Source: Thalassospira xianhensis MCCC 1A02616 (lineage in GTDB: Bacteria > Pseudomonadota > Alphaproteobacteria > Rhodospirillales > Thalassospiraceae). From it: DNA of 64,000 nt. Location of the stretch: NCBI RefSeq assembly GCF_003326475.1, contig NZ_JPWA01000017.1, forward strand, positions 31,312-95,311, given 5' to 3'. Positions 28,360 to 36,991 of the stretch are shown piece by piece; the stretch's first letter is position 1; each line of letters begins with the position of its first letter. Made by a program: the position numbers and the translations under genes. The notes under the pieces were generated by a model that was given only the letters and a program-made list of their open reading frames with translations, had not been told where the DNA came from and made no database searches.

Positions 28360-29699
28360 TCGGCTGCTTCTTTTTGTGCTATATTGATAGGTCCCAGATG
28401 AATACGACCACTTTCATTTTCAGCGTTCCACGGCCGCCGGACATTGCCGAGCATCTCGGCAACGGCAAGGCCCGACTGAATGCCGTCTTCGTGGAAGCCA
28501 TAGCCAAAATAGCTGCCGCAATACCAGATGTTATCCTGCCCCTGGATCGACCAAAGCCGTTTCTGGGCATCCATCGCCGCGGCATCAAAAACCGGGTGGT
28601 CATACAGGAAAGATCGAATGACACTGCCCTCGCGCGGCGGGCGTGCCGGGTTCAGGGTCACAAAAAGCGGCTGGCCTTCGTCAAGATGCTGCAACCGGTT
28701 CATCCAGTAAGTCACACAGACTTTCTGTTCCCCGTCATGCTCCTCGGCAAGGTAGTTCCAGCTTGACCAGACCTTGCGCGTCTGTGGCATCAGGCTGTCA
28801 TCATCATGCAGGATCGCCAGATTGCGTTCATACTGAAACGCTGACAAAAGATCGCGCACCGCTGGCGCCGGATTGGCCTGAAGCGCAAGCGCCTGATCAC
28901 CGTGACACGCCAGAACAACATGATCGTAGTCCGTCCGCTCGCCGTAACGGTTTTCGATAAAGACCCCACCCTTGCCGTTCGGTCCGACCTGGGCAATGGC
29001 GCTATCAAGGATCACACCACCGGAAATGCCCTTGATCATCTTGCCGACATACTGGCGCGATCCGCCAACAACCGTGCGCCATTGCGGCCGATCCTTGATC
29101 TGCAAAAGCCCGTGGTTCTGACAGAACCGGACAAACGCCGCCAACGGGTAATCCATCATCGTATCGACGGGGGTGGACCAGATCGCAGCCCCCATCGGCA
29201 GCAGATGATCATTGATAAAGGATTTTGAATAACGATTGGCCGTCAGATAATCGCCAAGGCTTTGCGTTTCCGCCTGTCCGGTTTCAAGCGCAAGCGGCGC
29301 TTCGCGATAAAACCGCAGGATATCGCGCACCATCCGCCAGAAACGCGGACGGAAAATATTGCGTTTCTGCGCGATCAACGATGCCAGATCCGATCCGCCA
29401 TACTCCAGTCCACCCCTGTCCATCGAGGCGGCAAAGGACATATCGGTCGCCGCCGTTTCAACGCCAAGATGATCAAACAGGGCACAAAGATTGGGATAAC
29501 AACGGGTGTTATAGACAATGAAACCGGTATCGACCGGTGTTTGCCCCGCATCCACGGTGTTCGAATGCCCGCCGGGGCGATCATCCTTTTCATAAAGCGT
29601 GACATTATGGGACTGGCTGAGCAACCAGGCCGCCGACAGGCCGGAAATACCCGACCCAACAACAGCTATATTGAGTTTCCCCGATGATCGAAGCGTCAT
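28356..29699 (-). CDS. FAD-dependent oxidoreductase, UfaD/UfaB-like fatty acid desaturase family
   Basis: The 447-residue flavoprotein begins with an FAD dinucleotide motif (IAVVGSGISGLSAAWLLS) and an ADP-ribose glutamate (YEKDDRPGGHSNTVD), and carries amine-oxidase-like motifs such as DTGFIVYNTRCYPNL and the C-terminal WYCGSYFGYGFHEDG. With DUF1365 and a Cfa-like enzyme it forms a module found in Rhodobacter furan-fatty-acid genes and in Mycobacterium beside ufaA1. It likely oxidises or reduces the methylated acyl chain on phospholipid. It is the first gene of the five-gene operon, and an RpoE-type promoter lies about 43-72 bases upstream. Confidence 0.88.
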   Translation of the reverse strand: MTLRSSGKLNIAVVGSGISGLSAAWLLSQSHNVTLYEKDDRPGGHSNTVDAGQTPVDTGFIVYNTRCYPNLCALFDHLGVETAATDMSFAASMDRGGLEYGGSDLASLIAQKRNIFRPRFWRMVRDILRFYREAPLALETGQAETQSLGDYLTANRYSKSFINDHLLPMGAAIWSTPVDTMMDYPLAAFVRFCQNHGLLQIKDRPQWRTVVGGSRQYVGKMIKGISGGVILDSAIAQVGPNGKGGVFIENRYGERTDYDHVVLACHGDQALALQANPAPAVRDLLSAFQYERNLAILHDDDSLMPQTRKVWSSWNYLAEEHDGEQKVCVTYWMNRLQHLDEGQPLFVTLNPARPPREGSVIRSFLYDHPVFDAAAMDAQKRLWSIQGQDNIWYCGSYFGYGFHEDGIQSGLAVAEMLGNVRRPWNAENESGRIHLGPINIAQKEAAE

Positions 29700-29741
29700 A
29701 TGTGCCGCGCCTGCTTGCAGTGTTATTGTTTGAACTACATA

Positions 29742-29771
29742 TGATTACGCATGACAGCAAGTTGCGGATCA
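29742..29771 (-). promoter_or_regulatory. RpoE (ECF11)-type promoter of the FAD-DUF1365-Cfa operon
   Basis: On the minus strand TGATCC (29771-29766) is followed by 18 bases and TAATCA (29747-29742). The predicted start of transcription is near 29735, about 36 bases before the ATG at 29699. The arrangement mirrors the promoter of rpoE itself on the other strand. Confidence 0.7.
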
Positions 29772-29830
29772 CTGCATAACAACGAATGCTGATAATTGTA
29801 AGTAATTGGCAGAAAACGTACAAATTCGTT

Positions 29831-29860
29831 TGATCCAAAATTTTCCGGCCGACGTATGAT
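29831..29860 (+). promoter_or_regulatory. RpoE (ECF11)-type autoregulated promoter of rpoE-chrR
   Basis: TGATCC (29831-29836), an 18-base spacer and TATGAT (29855-29860). Transcription would begin near 29867, which places the in-frame ATG at 29866 too early and supports ATG 29911 as the rpoE start. Confidence 0.75.
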
Positions 29861-29910
29861 GATCCATGAACACGATCATGACGCGGCCCCGAAGGGGACC
29901 AGAAACGAAA

Positions 29911-30501
29911 ATGAGCGGCACGACAAGAACAAGGCCCGGTCCGGCTGACCCCGCTGAGGCCAAGCGATGTGCCAGCTGGATTGTTGCGGTTGCGGCGACG
30001 CAGGACCGTGAGGCATTTGCACAGCTGTTTGCCCATTTCGCACCCCGCGTCAAAGCCTACATGTTCCGGTTTGGCGGCAATTCCGAAAATGCCGAAGAAC
30101 TCGCGCAGGAAGCCATGATGCAGGTCTGGCGCAAGGCGCATCTGTTTGATCCGCAAAAGGCCGCCGCCAGTACATGGATTTTTACGATTGCCCGAAACCT
30201 TCGTATTGATCGTTTCCGGCAACGCAAACATATCGAGGTGGATGATTCCGATCCGACGCTGATTATTGACGATAGCCCGCTTGCCGACGAAATCGTCGAC
30301 CGGGATGAACATGCCGTTCTCGTCAAATCTGCGATGGAAGAATTGCCCGCCGATCAGAAAGTGGTAGTTGAATTGTCGTTTTTTGAAGATCTATCGCACA
30401 GCGAAATTGCCGAACAGCTCGATATTCCGCTGGGCACCGTCAAATCGCGGTTGCGATTGGCCTTAACCAAACTTCGTGGTGGATTGGAGGGTGTATCATG
30501 A
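29911..30501 (+). CDS. rpoE: ECF sigma factor RpoE (ECF11, ChrR-controlled)
   Basis: The 196-residue sigma factor has region 2 (LFAHFAPRVKAYMFRFGGN, EELAQEAMMQVWRKAHLF, STWIFTIARNLRIDRFRQRK) and region 4 (ELSFFEDLSHSEIAEQLDIP, then LGTVKSRLRLALTKLRGGL). It is followed with a four-base overlap by a ChrR-type anti-sigma factor, which defines the group that answers singlet oxygen and organic peroxides in Rhodobacter. ATG 29911 is chosen over in-frame ATGs at 29866 and 29878 because the promoter ends at 29860. It should transcribe the three TGATCC-N18 promoters of this island. Confidence 0.93.
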   Translation: MSGTTRTRPGPADPAEAKRCASWIVAVAATQDREAFAQLFAHFAPRVKAYMFRFGGNSENAEELAQEAMMQVWRKAHLFDPQKAAASTWIFTIARNLRIDRFRQRKHIEVDDSDPTLIIDDSPLADEIVDRDEHAVLVKSAMEELPADQKVVVELSFFEDLSHSEIAEQLDIPLGTVKSRLRLALTKLRGGLEGVS

Positions 30502-31202
30502 ATATCAAACACCACCCGACAGACCAGACATTGATGGATTACGCCAGTGGCAAGATGTCGCAGGCAATGGAATTGCTTGTGGCAACGCATATGACACTGT
30601 GCCCGAAATGCCGTGAAAAGGTCGCGGAATTCGAGGCCCTTGGTGGTGCGGCGCTCGAAACGGCAAACGTCATGTCGATGGATGCCCATGCGCTTGACCA
30701 TGTCATGGCAATGATCGAACGCGAAACCGCCAACGAGAATGTCGTCTTCCGCGAAATGCCATCCACGCGGCGCGTCGCCGTCGGGGAAAGCATCACCGGG
30801 TCTGCCATTCCGTCGGTACCGCGCCCCTTGGCCAACCTTTTGCCTGATAATGTTCTCTCACTCGAAGACATTCCGTGGAAGTCGCTGGCACCGGGTGTAA
30901 AGCATTACCAGCTGAAATCGATCGAAAGCAAAGGCACCGTGCGATTGATGAAAATCGCACCGGGTGTGTCGATCCCTGATCACGGGCATCATGGCCATGA
31001 AATGACCCTGTTGCTTAAAGGGTCCTATATCGATGAAATCGGCCGGTTCCGTGCCGGTGACGTCGCCGACCTTGGCAACGATGTCGATCATCAGCCGATT
31101 GCCGACACGGCCGAAGAATGCATCTGCCTGATTGCCACCGATGCCCCGATGAAGTTCAACCGTCTGCTGCCCAAACTGTTGCAGCCCTTCATCGGCATAT
31201 AA
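30498..31202 (+). CDS. chrR: ChrR-family zinc anti-sigma factor with cupin domain
   Basis: The 234-residue protein keeps the zinc ligands of Rhodobacter ChrR at the same positions: H6, H31, C35 and C38 (HMTLCPKC) in the anti-sigma domain. The C-terminal cupin domain has H162, H164, E168 and H198, with the same spacing as the second metal site of ChrR (H-x-H-x3-E-x29-H). It should hold RpoE inactive and release it on singlet oxygen stress through the cupin domain. Its ATG overlaps the rpoE stop by four bases. Confidence 0.94.
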   Translation: MNIKHHPTDQTLMDYASGKMSQAMELLVATHMTLCPKCREKVAEFEALGGAALETANVMSMDAHALDHVMAMIERETANENVVFREMPSTRRVAVGESITGSAIPSVPRPLANLLPDNVLSLEDIPWKSLAPGVKHYQLKSIESKGTVRLMKIAPGVSIPDHGHHGHEMTLLLKGSYIDEIGRFRAGDVADLGNDVDHQPIADTAEECICLIATDAPMKFNRLLPKLLQPFIGI

Positions 31203-31224
31203 GTCAAACTGCGTCCCAACGCAG

Positions 31225-31259
31225 AAAGGCCGCGGACACACCGATGTCCGCGGCCTTTT
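31225..31259 (+). terminator. Rho-independent terminator after chrR
   Basis: AAAGGCCGCGGACA (31225-31238) pairs perfectly with TGTCCGCGGCCTTT (31245-31258) around a six-base loop and ends in a short T run. It separates chrR from the convergent rlmJ gene and may act weakly in both directions. Confidence 0.9.
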
Positions 31260-31291
31260 AATTTGAATCCTGCCCCGTCTCGCCCGCGGGC

Positions 31292-32179
31292 TTATTGCGA
31301 CGGCACCAGCCAGTGGGTTCGATGCGTTGCCGGACCGGGCAATTTGACCGCATCGCAAAGCCACTGGCCGATTTCATCAAACTGCTGATCAAATCCATAA
31401 GGCGGGTTGATGATCATAAGTCCCGTGCCGCGCATGCGTCCCTTTGCCCCGCCCTGATTGGTCGAAAGCTCCGCACAAAGCACGCCACCCTTGGCTTTGA
31501 TCTGGGCAAAGTTTTCACGCAGTTCGGCATCAAATCCGGCCTCAAGGATCGGATACCACAGCATGAAAATCCCGTTTTCCCACCGTTCCCACGCCCGTTT
31601 GATCGAACTTGCCGCCTTCTGATAATCCTGTTTGACGTCGTAACTCGGGTCCATCAGGACCAGACCACGGCGAATGGCCGGTGGCATCATGCCAACCAGT
31701 CCCTCATACCCATCGCGCTTATGCAGGTGAATACGCGGATCACGCTCAACGCTGTATTCCAGAAGGTCATATTCACGCGGATGCAATTCCATCAGGATCA
31801 TTTCATCATGCTCGCGCAGCAATTCGCGCATGATAAATGGCGATCCCGGATAAAACGGCCCCTTAAGGTCGTCATCCTCGAACACCCCGTAATCACGGCC
31901 CTTGGCAATCGGATCAAATGCTGCGATCTGATCAAGGAAGGGTTGCATCTGTTTAGGCGCATTTCCCTTTTTCTGTGCGGCGGCGATGCCGTTTTTCCAT
32001 TCACCGGTTTTTGCCGACTGCGCACTGCCAAGATCGTACCAGCCTGACCCGGCATGGGTGTCGATCACGCAAAACGGCTTTTCCTTCTTGCACAGATAAT
32101 CAAGGATGATCCGCATCGCAGCATGCTTGTGAATATCGGCAAAGTTGCCCGCGTGAAAGCCGTGCAGATAGCTCAGCAT
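31292..32179 (-). CDS. rlmJ: 23S rRNA (adenine(2030)-N6)-methyltransferase RlmJ
   Basis: The 295-residue enzyme begins MLSYLHGFHAGNFADIHKH, the RlmJ N-terminal signature, followed by VIDTHAGSGWYDL (SAM site), VLMDPSYD and the N6-adenine methyltransferase catalytic motif NPPYGFDQQ near the C-terminus. It methylates A2030 of 23S rRNA. It lies five bases after an RluE-like pseudouridine synthase gene, so two rRNA modification enzymes share a unit. Confidence 0.95.
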   Translation of the reverse strand: MLSYLHGFHAGNFADIHKHAAMRIILDYLCKKEKPFCVIDTHAGSGWYDLGSAQSAKTGEWKNGIAAAQKKGNAPKQMQPFLDQIAAFDPIAKGRDYGVFEDDDLKGPFYPGSPFIMRELLREHDEMILMELHPREYDLLEYSVERDPRIHLHKRDGYEGLVGMMPPAIRRGLVLMDPSYDVKQDYQKAASSIKRAWERWENGIFMLWYPILEAGFDAELRENFAQIKAKGGVLCAELSTNQGGAKGRMRGTGLMIINPPYGFDQQFDEIGQWLCDAVKLPGPATHRTHWLVPSQ

Positions 32180-32184
32180 TGCCT

Positions 32185-32901
32185 TTATCCTCTGGGTGCG
32201 CGGGGCTTGCCGCCGCGTAAATTTTTGGGGTTGCGCGACTTTTGCGGTCGTGCAGACTGGAATGTATTTTTACCGTCACCCTCGTTACGGGGCCGCCGGT
32301 TGGCCTGCATGTTCCCGGGCAGGGGTTTGACCTGAACCGGGCCGGGCTCGGGTGCCTTGACCTCGATAGACTGCCAGTCACCGGGTGCCAGATTATCCAG
32401 TGTCCATTCGCCAATCGCATAACGGATCAGGCGCAGGGTCGGAAAGCCAACCGCGGCCGTCATCCGGCGAACCTGCCGGTTGCGACCTTCGGTAATGCTA
32501 AGCTCGATCCAGCTGGTCGGCACCGATTTGCGAAACCGCACTGGCGGATCACGCGGCCAAAGATTTTCGGGTTCCCCCATCAGGCGTGCGCGCGCCGGGC
32601 GGGTCATGCCGTCTTTCAAATCAACCCCGCCACGAAGGGCGGCAAGGGCTTCTTCGGTCGGCTCGCCCTCGACCTGAACCCAATAGGTTTTCGGCTTTTT
32701 GAATTTCGGGTGGGCGATCTGGGCATTCAGCGGCCCGTTATCTGTCAGAAGCAGCAGTCCTTCGCTATCGCGATCCAGCCGCCCGGCGGCATAGACACCG
32801 GGCAGATCGATATAGTCAGCCAGCGTCGCCCTACCGTTTTCACGGTCGGTAAACTGGGTCAGAACGCCATACGGCTTGTTAAAAAGGATCAGCTGCGCCA
32901 T
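32185..32901 (-). CDS. RsuA/RluB/RluE-family rRNA pseudouridine synthase (RluE-like)
   Basis: The 238-residue protein has no S4 domain and starts directly with the catalytic domain: [35 protein letters not shown] with the catalytic aspartate, KTYWVQVEG and [19 protein letters not shown]. That layout and length suit RluE, which modifies U2457 of 23S rRNA. The C-terminus is a basic, Arg/Pro/Lys/Gly-rich tail of about 45 residues that may bind RNA. ATG at 32901 is preferred; an ATG three codons upstream (32910) and a TTG at 32931 are alternatives. Confidence 0.88.
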   Translation of the reverse strand: MAQLILFNKPYGVLTQFTDRENGRATLADYIDLPGVYAAGRLDRDSEGLLLLTDNGPLNAQIAHPKFKKPKTYWVQVEGEPTEEALAALRGGVDLKDGMTRPARARLMGEPENLWPRDPPVRFRKSVPTSWIELSITEGRNRQVRRMTAAVGFPTLRLIRYAIGEWTLDNLAPGDWQSIEVKAPEPGPVQVKPLPGNMQANRRPRNEGDGKNTFQSARPQKSRNPKNLRGGKPRAPRG

Positions 32902-32981
32902 GCGCCGCATAGAACCATTTTTGCCAAACAAGTCAACCGGACAAGTCGACCTGCCCGGTCAACAGGCCCGGCCAAATACGA

Positions 32982-33716
32982 TCAATCCTCGATCAGATAT
33001 TCCATGGTGGTGACTACACGCACGGTTTTATTGATCTGCTGGCTTTCCGTGCTGTTTGGCGCACCATCGGCCGGAAGGATTTGGAACAATCCCTGCGTTG
33101 CGCGGCGAATGCCGCCCAGACGGCCACCTGAATCGGTCGCAAACTGCTGTGCCGCATCGCGGGCATTGGCGGTTGCGGCGGCAATCATTTCCGGTTTGAT
33201 GTCATTAAGTTTGGTGAACATGAAACTCGGGCCGGGGTTATAACCCTGCCCGCCCAGAACAATCCCGCCCTGAAGCAGCTTGCCGATATCCTGCGTTGCC
33301 CCAACAACGGCATCGACATTGTCAGTCCGAACCTGAATGGTCTGACTGACGATATAACGGCTTTCAATCGGACCGGAACGATAGGATTGCGCAAGCTGAT
33401 CCGTCACCTGAAGGCTTTGCAACTCGGTCATGTCCTTGGTGATGCCATGCGTTTCAAGAAACGCCAGAAGCGCCGTCGTATCGCTTTCGATCTTGGCCTG
33501 CGCGTTTTGCAGAACATCATCGGTCGCAACATAGGTAATCGGCCACACGGCGCGATCCGCCACGACATCGCGTTCTGCCAATCCCTTGACGGTCACGAAC
33601 CGGTCAAGCGACCGCATGTCGGACAATCCCTTGCCGACCAGCCAGCCGGCACCGGCAATACCGGCACTGACCACGATTGCGGCAACGAATTTTCCAAATC
33701 CCGAAGAAGAAGACAT
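32982..33716 (-). CDS. SIMPL domain (DUF541) protein, membrane-anchored
   Basis: The 244-residue protein has one N-terminal membrane segment (FVAAIVVSAGIAGAGWLVG) and a SIMPL/DUF541 domain: FVTVKGLAERDVVADRAVW, VTDQLAQSYRSGPIESRYIV, ARDAAQQFATDSGGRLGGIR. Members such as BP26 and YggE are periplasmic, form oligomers and are tied to oxidative stress or channel-like assemblies. ATG at 33714-33716 has an AAGGAAA site. Function in this organism is unknown. Confidence 0.88.
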   Translation of the reverse strand: MSSSSGFGKFVAAIVVSAGIAGAGWLVGKGLSDMRSLDRFVTVKGLAERDVVADRAVWPITYVATDDVLQNAQAKIESDTTALLAFLETHGITKDMTELQSLQVTDQLAQSYRSGPIESRYIVSQTIQVRTDNVDAVVGATQDIGKLLQGGIVLGGQGYNPGPSFMFTKLNDIKPEMIAAATANARDAAQQFATDSGGRLGGIRRATQGLFQILPADGAPNSTESQQINKTVRVVTTMEYLIED

Positions 33717-33960
33717 GCCCGTATTTCCTTGATTATTGTTGTTCCGCTGGACGCATAAATTTTGCTTCAAAGAGCTTATCAGACGGAACAAAATCGACAA
33801 AATCAGGGCAGTCATTTTGCAGGTTTGCGAAATCAGACACCGGACATTTGAATGCATTCAAATTGGGTCGCAATCCGTATCCGAACATGCTAAAAGCCAG
33901 CAACGCCTGCGCTTCGCGCGGCCACCCATTCAAACATGCAAAAGCTTTACGAGGTCGTCC

Positions 33961-34635
33961 ATGCGCCGTTCCGATATCAATGCTCACATCACGCATGCCA
34001 AGGAACTGTTCGAGTCCATTTCCTTCAAGCTGCCCTCCTGGGGGCATTATTCCCCGGCGCAGTGGGATGCCGAGCCTGATCTTGCGAAATGGTGCCGTGC
34101 CCATCAGATGGGCTGGGACGTGACCGATTACGGCGAAGGTGATTTTGCCCGTCGCGGCCTGATCCTGTTTTGCCTGCGCAATGGCATCCTGCGTCAGCCG
34201 GGCGAAGTCCCCTATGCCGAAAAAATCATGATTGTCGGCGAAAATCAGGAATGCCCGTGGCATTACCACAAGGTCAAAATGGAAGACATCATTGTGCGCG
34301 GTGGCGGCAATCTGGTGATCGAACTGACCAACCTGACCGAAGATGGCAAAATGGACATGGTCAATGACGTGCATGTCCGCACCGATGGCAAGCTCAACAT
34401 CCTTCCGGCCGGTGGCAAGGTCGTGCTCGAACCCGGCCAAAGTGTCACCCTGCCGCGCACCCTTGTGCATCGCTTCTATGGCGAAGAAGGCAAAGGCCCG
34501 GTGATCGTCGGCGAAGTATCGCAGGTCAATGATGACCTTGCCGACAACTACTTCTTTGACTGCGACGCCCGGTTCAGTGAAATCGAAAATGATGTCGCAC
34601 CGATCCATCCGCTTTGGAATGAACTGGCCGGATAA
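33961..34635 (+). CDS. D-lyxose ketol-isomerase (DUF1498 cupin)
   Basis: The 224-residue cupin enzyme matches D-lyxose isomerase: FKLPSWGHYSPAQWD, WDVTDYGEGDFARRGLILF, the metal-binding motif CPWHYHKVKMEDIIVRGGG (two His and one Glu) and LPRTLVHRFYGEEG with a further histidine. It interconverts D-lyxose and D-xylulose, or D-mannose and D-fructose, using Mn2+. ATG at 33961 follows a GAGG site; upstream codons in frame have no family similarity. It stands alone between divergent SIMPL and convergent TPR genes, with its own terminator. The physiological sugar is uncertain. Confidence 0.9.
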   Translation: MRRSDINAHITHAKELFESISFKLPSWGHYSPAQWDAEPDLAKWCRAHQMGWDVTDYGEGDFARRGLILFCLRNGILRQPGEVPYAEKIMIVGENQECPWHYHKVKMEDIIVRGGGNLVIELTNLTEDGKMDMVNDVHVRTDGKLNILPAGGKVVLEPGQSVTLPRTLVHRFYGEEGKGPVIVGEVSQVNDDLADNYFFDCDARFSEIENDVAPIHPLWNELAG

Positions 34636-34656
34636 GGTCACCGATCAACTGATATG

Positions 34657-34695
34657 CAAACCCCCGGCAGTCCGCACTGCCGGGGGTTTGTTTTT
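34657..34695 (+). terminator. Rho-independent terminator after D-lyxose isomerase
   Basis: CAAACCCCCGGCAGT (34657-34671) pairs perfectly with ACTGCCGGGGGTTTG (34676-34690) around CCGC, followed by TTTTT. A 15-base stem makes it one of the strongest in the window. Confidence 0.93.
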
Positions 34696-34722
34696 GGCTC
34701 GGGGCGTGAAATGCCCTCGACG

Positions 34723-35673
34723 TTATTCCGCGGGCGCAGCACTCTCGGGATTACCAAGAATTTCGGCAAATTCCGGCAAATTGCGAAGCGGCTCAAACTC
34801 AACCTCGGTCCAGGCAGGCTGACGCATCGCATCCGAAAGGGCCACCGCACGCTGCAGATCGGCAAGGGCGGCTTCCGGATAACCCAGCCCTGCATTGGCG
34901 CACGCCCGCTGATAATAACCGTTGGCATTATCCGGCGCCTCGGCCAGGAGCCGGTTACACAGGCTAAGCGCCCAGTCACGATCACCCAGCTGAAGGGCGG
35001 CATCCGCCTTATAGGCCATGACTTCCGGATCGCCCGGCGACAGTTCAAGGATCTTGTCGTAAATCTCGATCTTGGACCGCGGATTGGTCACCTTGTTCGC
35101 CTGCAGCCAGAAGGCATGAATGGTCTGGGTATTTTCGATTTCCTGCTGATGATCGTTGATCACCATGCTTTTCTGGCGCAGCTCGTCTTCAAGCGCGCTC
35201 AGACGTGTTTCAAATTCTTCGGACAGGCGGCGCAATTCCGTATCGGCAAGGTTGCGCACACTTGATTTAAGCTCGCGCAAAGACTGCCAGCCCAGCATGG
35301 TCAGAAGCGCACCGACCGCGGCCACGAAATAGAAGAAATAGGTCACCGTGTTCGACGAATAGGAAATTGCCTTGTCGATGGCCTCAAGCTGCCGGTTGAC
35401 GACCTCGCGCAGCAATTCGGCGCGCATCCCCTGCATTTCGGTCCGCAATGCCTTGAGCTCGTCCAGAACATAGCGTTCCATCAACGGCGGCATATTAGTG
35501 CGCTCACTCGCTTCAAGCGGACGGAAATCAACGGGCGGCAGGGTCTCGCCAGACGAGGTTTCAGATGTGGCAGGGGCTGCCCCCATGCCCTCCTGTGCCG
35601 AAACCGGCGATGTGGCGAACACCACCATCGTCATGAGGATACCGGCGACAATCCGCTCAAACCTTAACGTCAT
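34723..35673 (-). CDS. Membrane-anchored coiled-coil TPR protein
   Basis: The 316-residue protein has a signal peptide (MTLRFERIVAGILMTMVVFA..., cleavage near VSAQ), a charged segment, one membrane helix (VTYFFYFVAAVGALLTMLGW, about residue 125), a coiled coil (SVRNLADTELRRLSEEFETR, then SALEDELRQK) and a C-terminal TPR region (SKIEIYDKILELSPGDPEVM, ALQLGDRDWALSLCNRLLAE, ACANAGLGYPEAALADLQRA). I do not recognise a specific function; it is a scaffold-type envelope protein. ATG at 35673 has an AGGA site; the frame extends upstream without similarity. It is divergent from a GGDEF protein. Confidence 0.8.
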   Translation of the reverse strand: MTLRFERIVAGILMTMVVFATSPVSAQEGMGAAPATSETSSGETLPPVDFRPLEASERTNMPPLMERYVLDELKALRTEMQGMRAELLREVVNRQLEAIDKAISYSSNTVTYFFYFVAAVGALLTMLGWQSLRELKSSVRNLADTELRRLSEEFETRLSALEDELRQKSMVINDHQQEIENTQTIHAFWLQANKVTNPRSKIEIYDKILELSPGDPEVMAYKADAALQLGDRDWALSLCNRLLAEAPDNANGYYQRACANAGLGYPEAALADLQRAVALSDAMRQPAWTEVEFEPLRNLPEFAEILGNPESAAPAE

Positions 35674-35833
35674 TTCCTGCTGCTTCCCTGTTTCTTTTTT
35701 AATGGATCGCTTTTGTCTGATGCGCCTTTGTAACCCGGCTACCACCATGATCCAAATCAACGTTATGATTGGACTGTAACGATATATTGCCCCTGCCAAA
35801 ACATACATTTTTTGGAAAGTCGCGCAGGTATCG

Positions 35834-36934
35834 ATGATCGAATACGGCACCAGCCCGGATCGGGCACAGCAATTGTCAAACGCAGCCCTCGCCATGATGT
35901 CCGAATTGGGTGTTATCGCGCATCCGAACAATTATACGATCTTTTTCAATTACCTGTCCGGCGAAGAACCCGATCTTACGCAAACGATCGATATCCTGCG
36001 CAGCAACAATCGCGAATTCGATGAATTGCGGTGCCGCGACCTTTTCGCACGGTTTTTTGACACCGTGAATGAACGCGAAATCGTCACCCGCATCACCGAC
36101 GATCTGCGCAATCAGTTGACGTCGGTTCTCGAAACCGTCCGCAATGCCGGGATTGATACCCGCGCCTATGGCGAGGCGCTTGATCATTTCTGCGAATATA
36201 TCGGCGACAAGGACTTCACCAATCTGGAACAGGCGTTAAAAACCCTGCTGGGCGCCACACGCGAGATCGAAGGCGTAAATCGCATTCTCGAAACCCGGCT
36301 GGATAATACATCGACCGAAATTTCCAAACTGCGCCGCGACCTCGAAGACATGAAGCGCGAGGCCATGACAGATTGTCTGACCGGCATCGCCAACCGCAAG
36401 GCGTTTGATCTGCAATTGCGCGATTGCGCCATGCAGTCGATGGAAACCGGTAAACCGCTTAGCCTGCTTCTGATCGATATCGATTATTTCAAGACATTCA
36501 ACGATACCCACGGCCATCAGGCCGGTGATCAGGTCATTCGACTGATGGCCCAGACCCTTCAGCAGAACGTCAAGGGCCGGGATACCGCCGCGCGTTACGG
36601 TGGCGAGGAATTTGCCGTCATCCTGCCGATGACCGGGCTTGGCTGCGCGCGCCAGTTGGCCGAACATATCCGCCACAATGTCGAAACCCGCACCATCATC
36701 AGCCGCACCCGCCATCAGGAACTGGGCAAGGTCACGGTATCAATCGGCGTCAGCACGTTTGAATTTGGCGAACCGCTTGCCCGTTTCATCGAACGGGCCG
36801 ATCAGGCGCTTTATCTGGCCAAGGCCAAGGGCCGCAACCGGGTCGCGACCGAACGCCAGATCACCGACGGGAACAAGGTAATCCGGACGCTGGATATCAC
36901 CGCGCCCGAACCCAAAAAGCAGCGTTGCGCCTGA
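35834..36934 (+). CDS. Diguanylate cyclase (GGDEF domain), soluble
   Basis: The 366-residue protein has an N-terminal helical region without membrane segments (about residues 1-170, including SNAALAMMSELGVIAHPNNY) and a C-terminal GGDEF domain (DCLTGIANRKAFD, LLIDIDYFKTFNDTHGHQAGD, ARYGGEEFAVILP). The signature GGEEF is active in known cyclases. The inhibitory RxxD site is absent, since KGRD stands at that place. It should make cyclic di-GMP. The input signal is unknown. The N-terminus resembles that of soluble alphaproteobacterial GGDEF proteins. Confidence 0.9.
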   Translation: MIEYGTSPDRAQQLSNAALAMMSELGVIAHPNNYTIFFNYLSGEEPDLTQTIDILRSNNREFDELRCRDLFARFFDTVNEREIVTRITDDLRNQLTSVLETVRNAGIDTRAYGEALDHFCEYIGDKDFTNLEQALKTLLGATREIEGVNRILETRLDNTSTEISKLRRDLEDMKREAMTDCLTGIANRKAFDLQLRDCAMQSMETGKPLSLLLIDIDYFKTFNDTHGHQAGDQVIRLMAQTLQQNVKGRDTAARYGGEEFAVILPMTGLGCARQLAEHIRHNVETRTIISRTRHQELGKVTVSIGVSTFEFGEPLARFIERADQALYLAKAKGRNRVATERQITDGNKVIRTLDITAPEPKKQRCA

Positions 36935-36991
36935 CGGGCACTGACAGGGTGCCAATTTCCCCGTATAAGGCAGGTCGTTTGTTTCGATAGA

